Source: Gammaproteobacteria bacterium (GTDB lineage Bacteria; Pseudomonadota; Gammaproteobacteria; UBA11654). From it: 18,778 nt of DNA. Position numbers and translations under genes: made by a program. The stretch lies in the NCBI GenBank assembly GCA_018672815.1, contig JABHDX010000136.1:1-18778 (forward strand), in the 5' to 3' direction. Positions 8,019 to 14,588 of the stretch are shown piece after piece; within the stretch, counting starts at the first letter, position 1, and each line of letters starts with the position of its first letter. The notes under the pieces are model-generated. The model was not told the DNA's origin and did not search any database. It saw nothing but the letters and a program-made list of their open reading frames with translations.

Positions 8019-8369
8019 GTGATGAGAAAGCTATTAACACTATCACTACTACTCCTCTTCTCAGTTGATGTGTTTGCTCAAGATGAATACTGCTTTGTAA
8101 AAGAAGAATCTAATATTTGGGGTTTGTCATTTGCTATTGAGGATGAATGTAAAAAAGGTCAGCTTCTATGGGCAGAAATGGAGTATGGAAAAGAAACAGT
8201 TGATTATCAGCAAGATGTAGATATTTACTATGGAACCTATCTAGCGGGTAATCATTGTGACTTTAGGAATGAAATCATTATAAAAAGAACTGATGATAAA
8301 AGGAGACTCATAGTTCAATGCATAATCAATGGTGATAAAAGAAGGAGAGATGAAGAACAGCGTGATTAA
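8019..8369 (+). CDS. Small secreted protein, unknown function
   Basis: The product is 115-116 residues. The start is either GTG at 8019, served by GGAGGTG 8 nt upstream, or the adjacent ATG at 8022; the two differ by one residue. A Sec signal peptide is clear (basic MRK, hydrophobic LLTLSLLLLF, then DVFA before QDEYC). The mature protein has four cysteines (EYCFV, DECKK, NHCDF, VQCII), an even number compatible with two disulfides, so it is probably periplasmic. The C-terminus is strongly basic (KRRRDEEQRD). No family is recognised. It is the last gene before the right-hand tRNA repeat and is divergent from the 7215-7946 gene. Confidence 0.65.
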   Translation: MMRKLLTLSLLLLFSVDVFAQDEYCFVKEESNIWGLSFAIEDECKKGQLLWAEMEYGKETVDYQQDVDIYYGTYLAGNHCDFRNEIIIKRTDDKRRLIVQCIINGDKRRRDEEQRD

Positions 8370-8435
8370 AGGTTCTTAATCTGATTCATTAAAACAAACA
8401 GTTCTTCTTATATATTTCATCAAACCCTGTTCCAC

Positions 8436-8476
8436 TAATCCATTGGTCGGAGGTTCGAGTCCTCCCGGGCCCACCA
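8436..8476 (+). repeat. attR-like direct repeat (displaced tRNA 3' end)
   Basis: This is an exact 41-bp copy of tRNA positions 37-77, including the encoded CCA. The 5' part of the tRNA is absent here, so it is not a gene. It marks the right end of the inserted element. Confidence 0.88.
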
Positions 8477-8692
8477 CTTTTCAGCTTTTTCAAAATCTCT
8501 TGGTGAACCTATGGTGAACCAATTAATCTCTAACTATCCTGACATTTTAGGGTTTTATCTGGTCAAAAATAATCGGTCTTTTTGTCGCGGATAGGAGGTA
8601 GGCAGGTGACCATGTTGGGTATGGGTATATATATCTAGTGGTCGAACATTTTTAGGAGGTTTTGGTTGTAAAGCAGAGGATGAGTTTTTTAT
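8477..8692. other. Noncoding stretch right of attR, with G-rich patch
   Basis: With 8370-8476 this makes over 320 bp without a gene. It contains TGGTGAACC twice (8503-8522), separated by TA, close to the attR repeat. It also has a purine/G-rich segment near 8588-8665 with two perfect AGGAGGT motifs (8593-8599 and 8654-8660), neither followed by a usable reading frame. The composition differs from the surrounding AT-rich DNA. It may be a second set of recombinase arm sites, an RNA, or the 3' region of the pentapeptide gene transcript; I cannot decide. Confidence 0.4.
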
Positions 8693-9601
8693 TCATTTCT
8701 CACAATCATCATTAACCTCTCCCCAAGGCATTTGAGTTTTGCAGTACTTAACTCCATCTAGTTTGACATTACTGAGATCGGTTGTTGCAAGGTTAGCACC
8801 ACTAAGGTCAGCTTCACGAAGGTCAGCATTACGAAGGTCAGCATTATCAAGATCGGCACCACTAAGGTTGGAACGACTAACTAAGGCACCACTAAGGTTG
8901 GCACCACTAAGGTTGGCTTCACGAAGGTCAGCATTACGAAGGTCAGCATTATCAAGATCGGCACCACTAAGGTCGGCACCAGTAAGGTTGACAAAAGTAA
9001 GGACGACTCTATGTCCACGAAATTCTCGACCAGAAAGGTTGGCTTCACGAAGGTCGGCACCAGTAAGGTTAGCACCACTAAGGTTGGCTTCACGAAGGTT
9101 GGCTTCACGAAGGTCGGCATTGAACAGGTCGGCACCAGTAAGGTTGGCTCCTTGAAGGTCTTGACCAGAAAGGTTGGTTTCACGAAGGTAGGCACCAGTA
9201 AGGTTGGCACGACTAAGGTAGGCACCACTAAGGTAGGCACCAGTAAGGTTGGCACCAGTAAGGTCGGCATCAGTAAGGTCGGCATCAGTAAGGTTAGCTT
9301 CACTAAGGTTGGCTTCACGAAGGTCAGCATTACGAAGTCTGGTTTTACGAAGGTTTAAATATCTCAATATTTCTATTTGTTCATCTTCATCGCCATCGTA
9401 GACACCACTAAGGTTGGCACCACTAAGGTCAGCTCTACGAAGTTTGGCATAACCAAGGCTGGCACCAATAAGGTTGGCTTCACTTAAATCACAACCCTCA
9501 CAGGCATTAAGTGCTTTAAGCTTTAACAGATCTGTTTCGTTGTATGCCCAACCATTAAAGCTGAACAACAGTGCTGATATGAGGATGATCCTAAGTCTCA
9601 T
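8693..9601 (-). CDS. Secreted pentapeptide-repeat protein
   Basis: This is a 302-residue protein with a signal peptide (residues 1-19, ending NGWA). From about residue 39 to 285 it is built of A(D/N)LxX pentapeptides, which fold as a right-handed quadrilateral beta helix. Two interruptions break the pattern: an acidic insert at about 67-80 and GREFRGHRVVLTF at 191-203. C34 and C37 precede the helix, and C287 and C300 follow it, suggesting disulfide-capped ends in the periplasm. The coding DNA is itself a near-tandem 15-bp repeat, and a block of seven repeats is duplicated at a 105-bp offset (8811 versus 8916), so recent expansion is likely. The start overlaps the upstream lipoprotein gene by 11 nt. 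The molecular role is unknown; export argues against a gyrase-protecting Qnr-like role. Confidence 0.88.
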   Translation of the reverse strand: MRLRIILISALLFSFNGWAYNETDLLKLKALNACEGCDLSEANLIGASLGYAKLRRADLSGANLSGVYDGDEDEQIEILRYLNLRKTRLRNADLREANLSEANLTDADLTDADLTGANLTGAYLSGAYLSRANLTGAYLRETNLSGQDLQGANLTGADLFNADLREANLREANLSGANLTGADLREANLSGREFRGHRVVLTFVNLTGADLSGADLDNADLRNADLREANLSGANLSGALVSRSNLSGADLDNADLRNADLREADLSGANLATTDLSNVKLDGVKYCKTQMPWGEVNDDCEK

Positions 9602-10082
9602 AAGGTCTCCACATATTAATCAATCGATTATCATATCCAGATTTTGATAGACAAAGGCTCATACTTGTAGCCAGTTTCTGTTTCTCGTCAGGTAAATCAT
9701 CTTTTGCTAAATCAACAAAATATGGCACTGCTATTACCAATGCTGACGCTGCAAGTGAAGCTCCGACTCCTGATGAAGTTCTACCTATTGGTTGTCCAGC
9801 AGAATTAATGATTGCTCTTTGAGTTCCTTTCTGCACAGCAATGCTCACGGCAGTTCCACTTACAACACCAAATGATTTTAATATTTCATCTCTTGTTTTT
9901 CCTGTAAGCGTGTAGATGTAACAATCTGTAGAGACTAGCTCAAACTTTTCTATATCTAGATTGATTTTGTCTTGATCAAGAAATTGTATCTCCTTCAGTA
10001 AGTCCTCTTGCTTTAATATGCTTTCCGAAGTTGTTGTGCAACCAATGATCAATAACATTGGTAAAAGTATTAATTTCTTCAT
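9591..10082 (-). CDS. Putative lipoprotein of unknown function
   Basis: This is a 163-residue predicted lipoprotein. I start it at the ATG 10080-10082 because that places MKKLILLPMLLIIGC at the N-terminus, with lipobox LIIGC and acylated Cys15. AGGA sits 8 nt upstream; a longer frame opens upstream, to 10118, but gives a poor signal. The mature part has a helical acidic segment followed by a Gly/Ala-rich hydrophobic region (SSGVGASLAASALVIAVPYF, roughly residues 103-122) that could be membrane-inserted or a glycine-zipper-like helix. It overlaps the pentapeptide-repeat gene by 11 nt, so the two are almost certainly cotranscribed and translationally coupled, which points to a joint envelope role. 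I recognise no family. Confidence 0.72.
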   Translation of the reverse strand: MKKLILLPMLLIIGCTTTSESILKQEDLLKEIQFLDQDKINLDIEKFELVSTDCYIYTLTGKTRDEILKSFGVVSGTAVSIAVQKGTQRAIINSAGQPIGRTSSGVGASLAASALVIAVPYFVDLAKDDLPDEKQKLATSMSLCLSKSGYDNRLINMWRPYET

Positions 10083-10112
10083 ACCTTTAATCCTAACAAG
10101 ACCTCCCTGCAT

Positions 10113-10182
10113 TAACAAATCAGCAGTCTGTCAACTGCTGCTAACGAGAGCTGTTGAGATTTAGAAAGGTTGGCTGTGTTAA
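10113..10182. repeat. Dispersed repeat, copy B
   Basis: This copy shares the blocks TAACAAA, GTCAACTGCT, GCTAAC and AAAGGTTGG with 7011-7083. It contains a perfect 7-bp hairpin CAGCAGT-CTGTCA-ACTGCTG (10121-10140), and lies between divergent genes, running into the -10 element of the gene at 10193. On the minus strand it also offers a TTGACA box toward the lipoprotein gene. It may be a divergent regulatory region. Confidence 0.6.
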
Positions 10183-10185
10183 GAT
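10177..10185 (+). promoter_or_regulatory. Extended -10 of a leaderless promoter
   Basis: TGT followed by TAAGAT (10180-10185) is an extended -10. It ends 7 nt before ATG 10193, so transcription should start at the initiation codon. No Shine-Dalgarno sequence is present. Confidence 0.5.
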
Positions 10186-10192
10186 AATTCTT

Positions 10193-10627
10193 ATGACAGC
10201 AATTCCCAAAACCAAAGAAGAACAAGATGAATTTATCCTCAGTTACTTGATCAGCGAAGAACTCAGAGAAGAATATGATGAGGTCAAAAATTCAGCTTTA
10301 GAGGTTGCCAAAGAAATGGATGCATTGGCTGAGAAGATCAATGATGCCAAATCTAAGATCGAAGAAATTGATCGGAATGAAGATTCGACCATTGTTATAA
10401 CTGATCATTGGGATAGAAAGATCTGTAAAGTCCAGCTAGAAGATTGGGCTGGAGAATACATAAGCTTATTGGAATCTTTAAATTTCCTTTCTGCTGAACA
10501 ACATGCTCTTTTTATTCAGATGAAAAATTGTGTCAATGTTGGTCTGAATGATTTAAAAAGCATGATTGCAAGAAATAAAGGGGAAGAGCCTAAGATTTAT
10601 AAAGACTTGTCAATTGTTAAGAGTTAG
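10193..10627 (+). CDS. Small coiled-coil protein, unknown function
   Basis: From the ATG at 10193 the product is 144 residues; an upstream in-frame start at 10154 would lie inside the repeat and upstream of the -10, so I reject it. The protein is acidic and soluble with no signal peptide. A helical segment (ALEVAKEMDALAEKINDAKSKIEEID, about residues 37-62) has heptad-like spacing and probably forms a coiled coil. The middle has a strand-rich WDRKICKVQLEDW section, and the C-terminus is helical again. I recognise no family. Its TAG stop is only 3 nt from the beginning of the truncated MFS gene and in the same frame, so the gene abuts a rearrangement junction. Confidence 0.65.
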   Translation: MTAIPKTKEEQDEFILSYLISEELREEYDEVKNSALEVAKEMDALAEKINDAKSKIEEIDRNEDSTIVITDHWDRKICKVQLEDWAGEYISLLESLNFLSAEQHALFIQMKNCVNVGLNDLKSMIARNKGEEPKIYKDLSIVKS

Positions 10628-10630
10628 TTA

Positions 10631-10954
10631 ATGGAGTCATTAGATACATCTATTATTTTTTTATTAGGAGGGATAACAGGAGGTTTAGTCTTTCTAGCAA
10701 TGATGTATGGACCTCAAGCAGCTTTCTTTACCGAACTATTTAGTACTGAAGTTAGATATTCAGGAGCAACTTTAGGTTATCAATTTGGAGCAATTATAGG
10801 TGGAGCTTTTGCTCCAACTATAGCTGTAAAATTGTGGACAGAATTCGATATTTTTTGGGTTTCGGTATACATAGCATTTGCAGCGTTACTTACTTTACTA
10901 TCAGTAATGGCTTTAACTGAAACCTATCAATCGGATTTAAATAAGACTCAATAG
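10631..10954 (+). pseudogene. 5'-truncated MFS transporter (metabolite:H+ symporter type)
   Basis: The 107 codons match only the C-terminal end of MFS transporters of the ProP/ShiA type: the AMMYGPQAAFFTELF...VRYSGATLGYQ motif at about residues 23-50, then two or three last transmembrane helices. Normal family members are about 430 residues, so about three quarters are missing, and homology begins at the very first codon. There is no ribosome binding site. Upstream DNA belongs to the accessory block, so the gene was cut by insertion or deletion. It marks the right border of the accessory region. A short membrane peptide could still be made, but transport is not expected. Confidence 0.85.
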
Positions 10955-11039
10955 TGAATTTGAAATCTTTTTCTAAGACTTTTAATTTCATCTGATTGTT
11001 GCACTGTTTTTGTTTTAAAAATATGCGATTAGTAATCCA

Positions 11040-12440
11040 TTAACATTCAATAATATTTACAGGAACTTCTAATACATGAGTTGCTAGCCCTCCACGAGAT
11101 GTTTCCTTGTATCGAAGATGCATATCTTCACCAGTCTTTCGCATTGTGCGAATGACCCTATCTAAAGAAACAAAATGAGTTCCATCTCCCTTAAGCGCCA
11201 TACGGGCAGCATGGATTGCCTTGACTGATGCCATGGCATTTCTCTCAATACAAGGTATCTGTACTAAGCCACCTATCGGGTCACAAGTAAGCCCTAAATT
11301 ATGTTCCATAGCAATTTCAGCTGCATTTTCAACTTGTGTTGGCATGCCACCAAGAACTTCTGTTAATGCTCCAGCTGCCATTGAGCAAGCAGATCCAACT
11401 TCCCCTTGGCATCCAACTTCAGCACCACTTATGGATGCATTCTTTTTATAAAGGATACCTATTGCGGCGGCAGTTAACAAAAATCTAACTATTCCATCAT
11501 CATCGCTTTTAGGTACAAAGCGCATATAGTAATGCAGAACAGCTGGGATAATGCCGGCTGCTCCGTTAGTAGGAGCAGTAACGACTCTACCCCCTGCGGC
11601 ATTCTCTTCATTGGTTGCTAATGCATACAGCGTTACCCAGTCGAGTATTGTCAACGGGTCATCAGATTTTTTATTCGATTTTTTCATTAATTGTTGGTGG
11701 AGCTTATGGGCTCTTCGTGGGACATTCAAACCCCCTGGTAATAGTCCTTTATTGGCAATACCATTATTAACGGTTTCTTGCATCACAGACCATAATCTTA
11801 ATAATGCTTCGCGGGTTTTATTTTCTGGTCGCCATGCACTTTCATTTTTTATCATCACATCCGATATTTTGAGTGATTTTTTTTTGCAGTAGTCTAAAAG
11901 CTCAGTAGCTGTGTCATAAGGATAGGTGATTGCGGTTTTATCTTTAGCGATGTAATTTCCTTTTTCATTAGAATCATCTACAACAAAACCACCTCCTACA
12001 GAATAGTAGGTCTTTTGGGCTAATTCCTTTCCATTTTTATCAAAGGCAAAGAATATCATTCCGTTAGGATGCAAAGGGAGGGATTTTCTTCGAAAAAGCT
12101 TAAGGTCTATCTCATGATTGTAATCGATAGTTTCCTTTCCAAGTAAATTTATTCGTCCTTCAGAATAAATTTTTTCGATTCGTTTGGTGACTAAGGTTGC
12201 ATCAATTTGATCAGGTTGCTCTCCTTCCAGGCCTAAAATAATAGCTTTAGGTGTACCGTGAGCTTTCCCCGTAGCACCAAGAGAACCATACATCTCAGAT
12301 TTTATACGAGTTACTAGTTTTAATTGATTGGATTTTTCTATACTTAGTATGAATTTTCGAGCGGCGATCATAGGACCAATAGTATGTGAGCTGGAGGGTC
12401 CAATACCAATTTTAAAAAGATCCAAAACACTAATTGCCAT
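11040..12440 (-). CDS. sdaA: L-serine dehydratase (iron-sulfur type, single chain)
   Basis: The 466-residue enzyme deaminates L-serine to pyruvate and ammonia in the cytoplasm. It has the single-chain layout: an N-terminal beta domain with GIGPSSSHTIGPM at residues 12-24, then the catalytic alpha domain with GGRVVTAPTNGAAGIIPA near 283-300 and the GCQGEVGSACSMAAG motif. C344, C386 (in LTCDPIGG) and C397 (in QIPCIER) fit the three conserved [4Fe-4S] ligands. The last residue is Cys466, matching the C-terminal tail cysteine that caps the cluster in the Legionella enzyme (family knowledge). All key residues are present. It lies 51 nt downstream of the sulfotransferase gene on the same strand, possibly in one transcript. 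Confidence 0.95.
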   Translation of the reverse strand: MAISVLDLFKIGIGPSSSHTIGPMIAARKFILSIEKSNQLKLVTRIKSEMYGSLGATGKAHGTPKAIILGLEGEQPDQIDATLVTKRIEKIYSEGRINLLGKETIDYNHEIDLKLFRRKSLPLHPNGMIFFAFDKNGKELAQKTYYSVGGGFVVDDSNEKGNYIAKDKTAITYPYDTATELLDYCKKKSLKISDVMIKNESAWRPENKTREALLRLWSVMQETVNNGIANKGLLPGGLNVPRRAHKLHQQLMKKSNKKSDDPLTILDWVTLYALATNEENAAGGRVVTAPTNGAAGIIPAVLHYYMRFVPKSDDDGIVRFLLTAAAIGILYKKNASISGAEVGCQGEVGSACSMAAGALTEVLGGMPTQVENAAEIAMEHNLGLTCDPIGGLVQIPCIERNAMASVKAIHAARMALKGDGTHFVSLDRVIRTMRKTGEDMHLRYKETSRGGLATHVLEVPVNIIEC

Positions 12441-12491
12441 AATTTCTCACAGATGCTCTATGATCAATCATAGTTTATATCATTACAGGCA

Positions 12492-14498
12492 TCAAATTGA
12501 TTCAATAAACTCAATATCATTAGGCTTTATAAGATCTGTTCCAAGTCCATCCAATAGAGGTTTTAGATTTTTTGCATAAGGCTTCCATCTATCCATTCCA
12601 GATTTATTGATTGGTTTTCTGACCTGTTCTGAGCTTGCTGTTCTAACTGACCTATCAGTTTCATAAAAAGTGATACAAGAATCCTCAAAAGGTAATTCCA
12701 GAAATTCTAACATTTTTTTAACTTGGCCTTCTAGATCATCAATGATGTCCTCGTTATTAACTCTCAATATTTTATTTGGTAAAACCTCATCCCAATGATT
12801 CATCAATTTAACATAACTTTTATAGTAGCTTCCTGCTTCAGCTAACCCATATGTAAATTCTTGTCCTTGGGCAAATAACTGTTTAAACATACTAAAACAA
12901 CAATCCAAAGGATACCTTCTTGCATCTATAATTTTTGCATTTGGCATGATTAAATGAATTAACCCAATATGTCGAAAATTATTAGGCATTTTATCAGTAA
13001 ATCTTGGTGCATCTTTTCTATGTATTCTTGTATCATTTATAAACGTTTTTCCCATTTCCATTCGTTTTTCGATTGATAAAGTTTTCATGCTTTTAGGATA
13101 ATTGCCCTCCTTACCATAAATATCATCGCCTCTAAGGCTTTGTGCCATAGACAGAATATTTGGCAGCTCAAGCGTTCCATCAATCATTGAATGAGAAGCC
13201 AATATTTGTTCAATTAAAGTTGAACCCGATCTTGGCAATCCTAGAATAAATATTGGATCATTGGTTTCATATCCACCATTACCCTGTTGTTCAAAAAATA
13301 GTTCATTGCATACATCGATTTGAGCCTGCAACTCTCTATCCATTTTTTCAATAGAATATTTACTTTGTTTATTTTTAATTTTATTCCCACAATCAAGATG
13401 AAAAAAAGCTTCATCGTATTCGCCTACTGCTTCGCACCCTTGAGCTAATGCAAAGTGAAAATAGGCTTTATCTTTTAATGTTAGATCAACTCTTTTGAGC
13501 TGCTGCCTCATGATATTTAATTCGTTTTTGGTGAATGTGTATGTTTTTAAGTTAGCTAATGAAAAAAAGGCTTCGCCATGATCTTGTTTAACTTGATATG
13601 CAGTTTGATAACTTTTAATTGCTTGATCTGTCTTACCTAAGGTTTTTTGTGCATGGCCTTTAGATGTAAAAACACTAAAATTGTATGGGTTCTTTTTAAG
13701 GATATTATCAAATAAATTAATTGCTCCTTTATGATCACCGTTTTGCATAATTTCAATTGCTTTTTGAGCTTGATATGAAAGATTATCTGGGAATTTTTCA
13801 CATAATATATTTACTTGTTCCATGGTCTTTGCAAACCTTTGCTTTTTTCGAAGAATCATTGCGTATTTCATTCTAAGCTCCCCATCATTGGGGTTAAATT
13901 TAACTGCACTTTCAAGTAAAAATTCAGCATCATCAAAATACCCCAATCGATCAGCAATTTGAGACAATAATGACATTGCGAATGTATTAGTTGGGTTCTT
14001 TTTAAGAAATTCTCTACATTTTTCTTCTGCAATACCTAATTTTCCTTCATTCAGAATCTGGCTTATGTACAGTAAGACGCTTGGAATAGACTGAAGAGTG
14101 TTAATTTGCATGTATGCATGATCAGCAGCAGGTTTATTTTTACTAATTCTGAAGTAATCATATAAGGCTTTCCAAGATGCCAATAAAGCAGGATTTAATT
14201 CACAGGCCTGTCTATAGTGTGCAATTGAATTTTCTTGATTGCCCATATCTCTATTCAGATGGCCTAATTCTTGATAGGCTCTACCCATGTCAGGAGATTG
14301 ACTTAATAAACTCTGAATATATTTTTTTGAATCATCATAATTTTTTAAATACCTTGAGCAAACTGCTGCTAAATACAGGCTATCAATATGATTTGAATCT
14401 TTTTCAAGGTTTAATTCTAATAAACTAAGTGCTTCTACAAATCTAGTACCTTTTAGTGCTTCTGTAGCTTGTGATATATCTAATTTATTTTGTGTCAT
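12492..14498 (-). CDS. TPR-repeat protein fused to a sulfotransferase domain
   Basis: This 668-residue cytoplasmic protein has two parts. Residues about 5-315 are helical tetratricopeptide repeats (for example AYQELGHLNRDMGNQENSIA near 74-93). Residues about 415-660 are a sulfotransferase domain of the P-loop type: the PAPS 5'-phosphosulfate loop FILGLPRSGSTLIEQ near 417-431, and further on a segment with RYPLDCCFSMFKQLF that corresponds to the 3'-phosphate region. It should move a sulfate group from PAPS to an unknown acceptor, perhaps bound via the TPR part. Such fusions are common in marine bacteria. It is separated from the receptor gene upstream by a terminator and followed by sdaA. Confidence 0.88.
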   Translation of the reverse strand: MTQNKLDISQATEALKGTRFVEALSLLELNLEKDSNHIDSLYLAAVCSRYLKNYDDSKKYIQSLLSQSPDMGRAYQELGHLNRDMGNQENSIAHYRQACELNPALLASWKALYDYFRISKNKPAADHAYMQINTLQSIPSVLLYISQILNEGKLGIAEEKCREFLKKNPTNTFAMSLLSQIADRLGYFDDAEFLLESAVKFNPNDGELRMKYAMILRKKQRFAKTMEQVNILCEKFPDNLSYQAQKAIEIMQNGDHKGAINLFDNILKKNPYNFSVFTSKGHAQKTLGKTDQAIKSYQTAYQVKQDHGEAFFSLANLKTYTFTKNELNIMRQQLKRVDLTLKDKAYFHFALAQGCEAVGEYDEAFFHLDCGNKIKNKQSKYSIEKMDRELQAQIDVCNELFFEQQGNGGYETNDPIFILGLPRSGSTLIEQILASHSMIDGTLELPNILSMAQSLRGDDIYGKEGNYPKSMKTLSIEKRMEMGKTFINDTRIHRKDAPRFTDKMPNNFRHIGLIHLIMPNAKIIDARRYPLDCCFSMFKQLFAQGQEFTYGLAEAGSYYKSYVKLMNHWDEVLPNKILRVNNEDIIDDLEGQVKKMLEFLELPFEDSCITFYETDRSVRTASSEQVRKPINKSGMDRWKPYAKNLKPLLDGLGTDLIKPNDIEFIESI

Positions 14499-14547
14499 TT
14501 ATTATGTTAATAAAAAATAGTAATTTTTCTTGTGGACTGGAATTAAA

Positions 14548-14567
14548 AAGGGAGCCTAAGCTCCCTT
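14548..14567 (-). terminator. Intrinsic terminator of the TonB receptor gene
   Basis: AAGGGAGC and GCTCCCTT form a perfect 8-bp stem around the loop CTAA. Read on the minus strand, the hairpin is followed by TTTTTAATT. It sits about 20 bp past the stop codon of the TonB-dependent receptor, so it should end that transcript before the sulfotransferase gene. Confidence 0.85.
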
Positions 14568-14588
14568 CTTAAAGTATAACTTATTAAA

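Larger units (their letters stand above)
4617..8476. mobile_element. Integrase-less tRNA-inserted island, about 3.8 kb
   Basis: The interval is bounded by the exact 41-bp direct repeat of the tRNA 3' end; one repeat unit to the next is 3819 bp. It carries five apparently intact conventional genes, one stop-interrupted gene and one 45-residue small gene, none with core functions. I find no integrase, transposase, excisionase or replication gene on either strand, so if mobile it would need an integrase supplied in trans, or it is a degraded remnant. Short motifs related to CTGTTCT are found just inside both ends, as expected for arm-type integrase sites. Genes alternate in strand, which suggests modular acquisition. 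Mobility is inference; the duplication is directly visible. Confidence 0.78.

Noticed and set aside
8436..8476. A second tRNA gene.
   Set aside because: Only the 3' 41 nt are present; the acceptor 5' strand, D arm and anticodon are missing.
8504..8595. A short frame after attR as an integrase remnant.
   Set aside because: It is under 35 codons and shows no R-H-R-Y tyrosine recombinase motif.
8800..9330. A CRISPR array, suggested by regular repeats.
   Set aside because: The period is 15 bp with no unique spacers, and it encodes pentapeptides in one frame.
8739..9358. Long open frames on the + strand and another minus frame inside the pentapeptide gene (8739-9155, 8881-9330, 9011-9358).
   Set aside because: They arise because a 15-bp repeat keeps every frame free of stops. 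Their translations are monotonous five-residue repeats with no signal peptide or ribosome binding site.
10154..10192. A start at 10154 for the coiled-coil gene.
   Set aside because: It lies upstream of the extended -10 and inside repeat B; the ATG at 10193 fits the promoter better.
11221..12579. Plus-strand frames within sdaA and the sulfotransferase gene.
   Set aside because: They are antisense shadows of well-conserved genes without family features.
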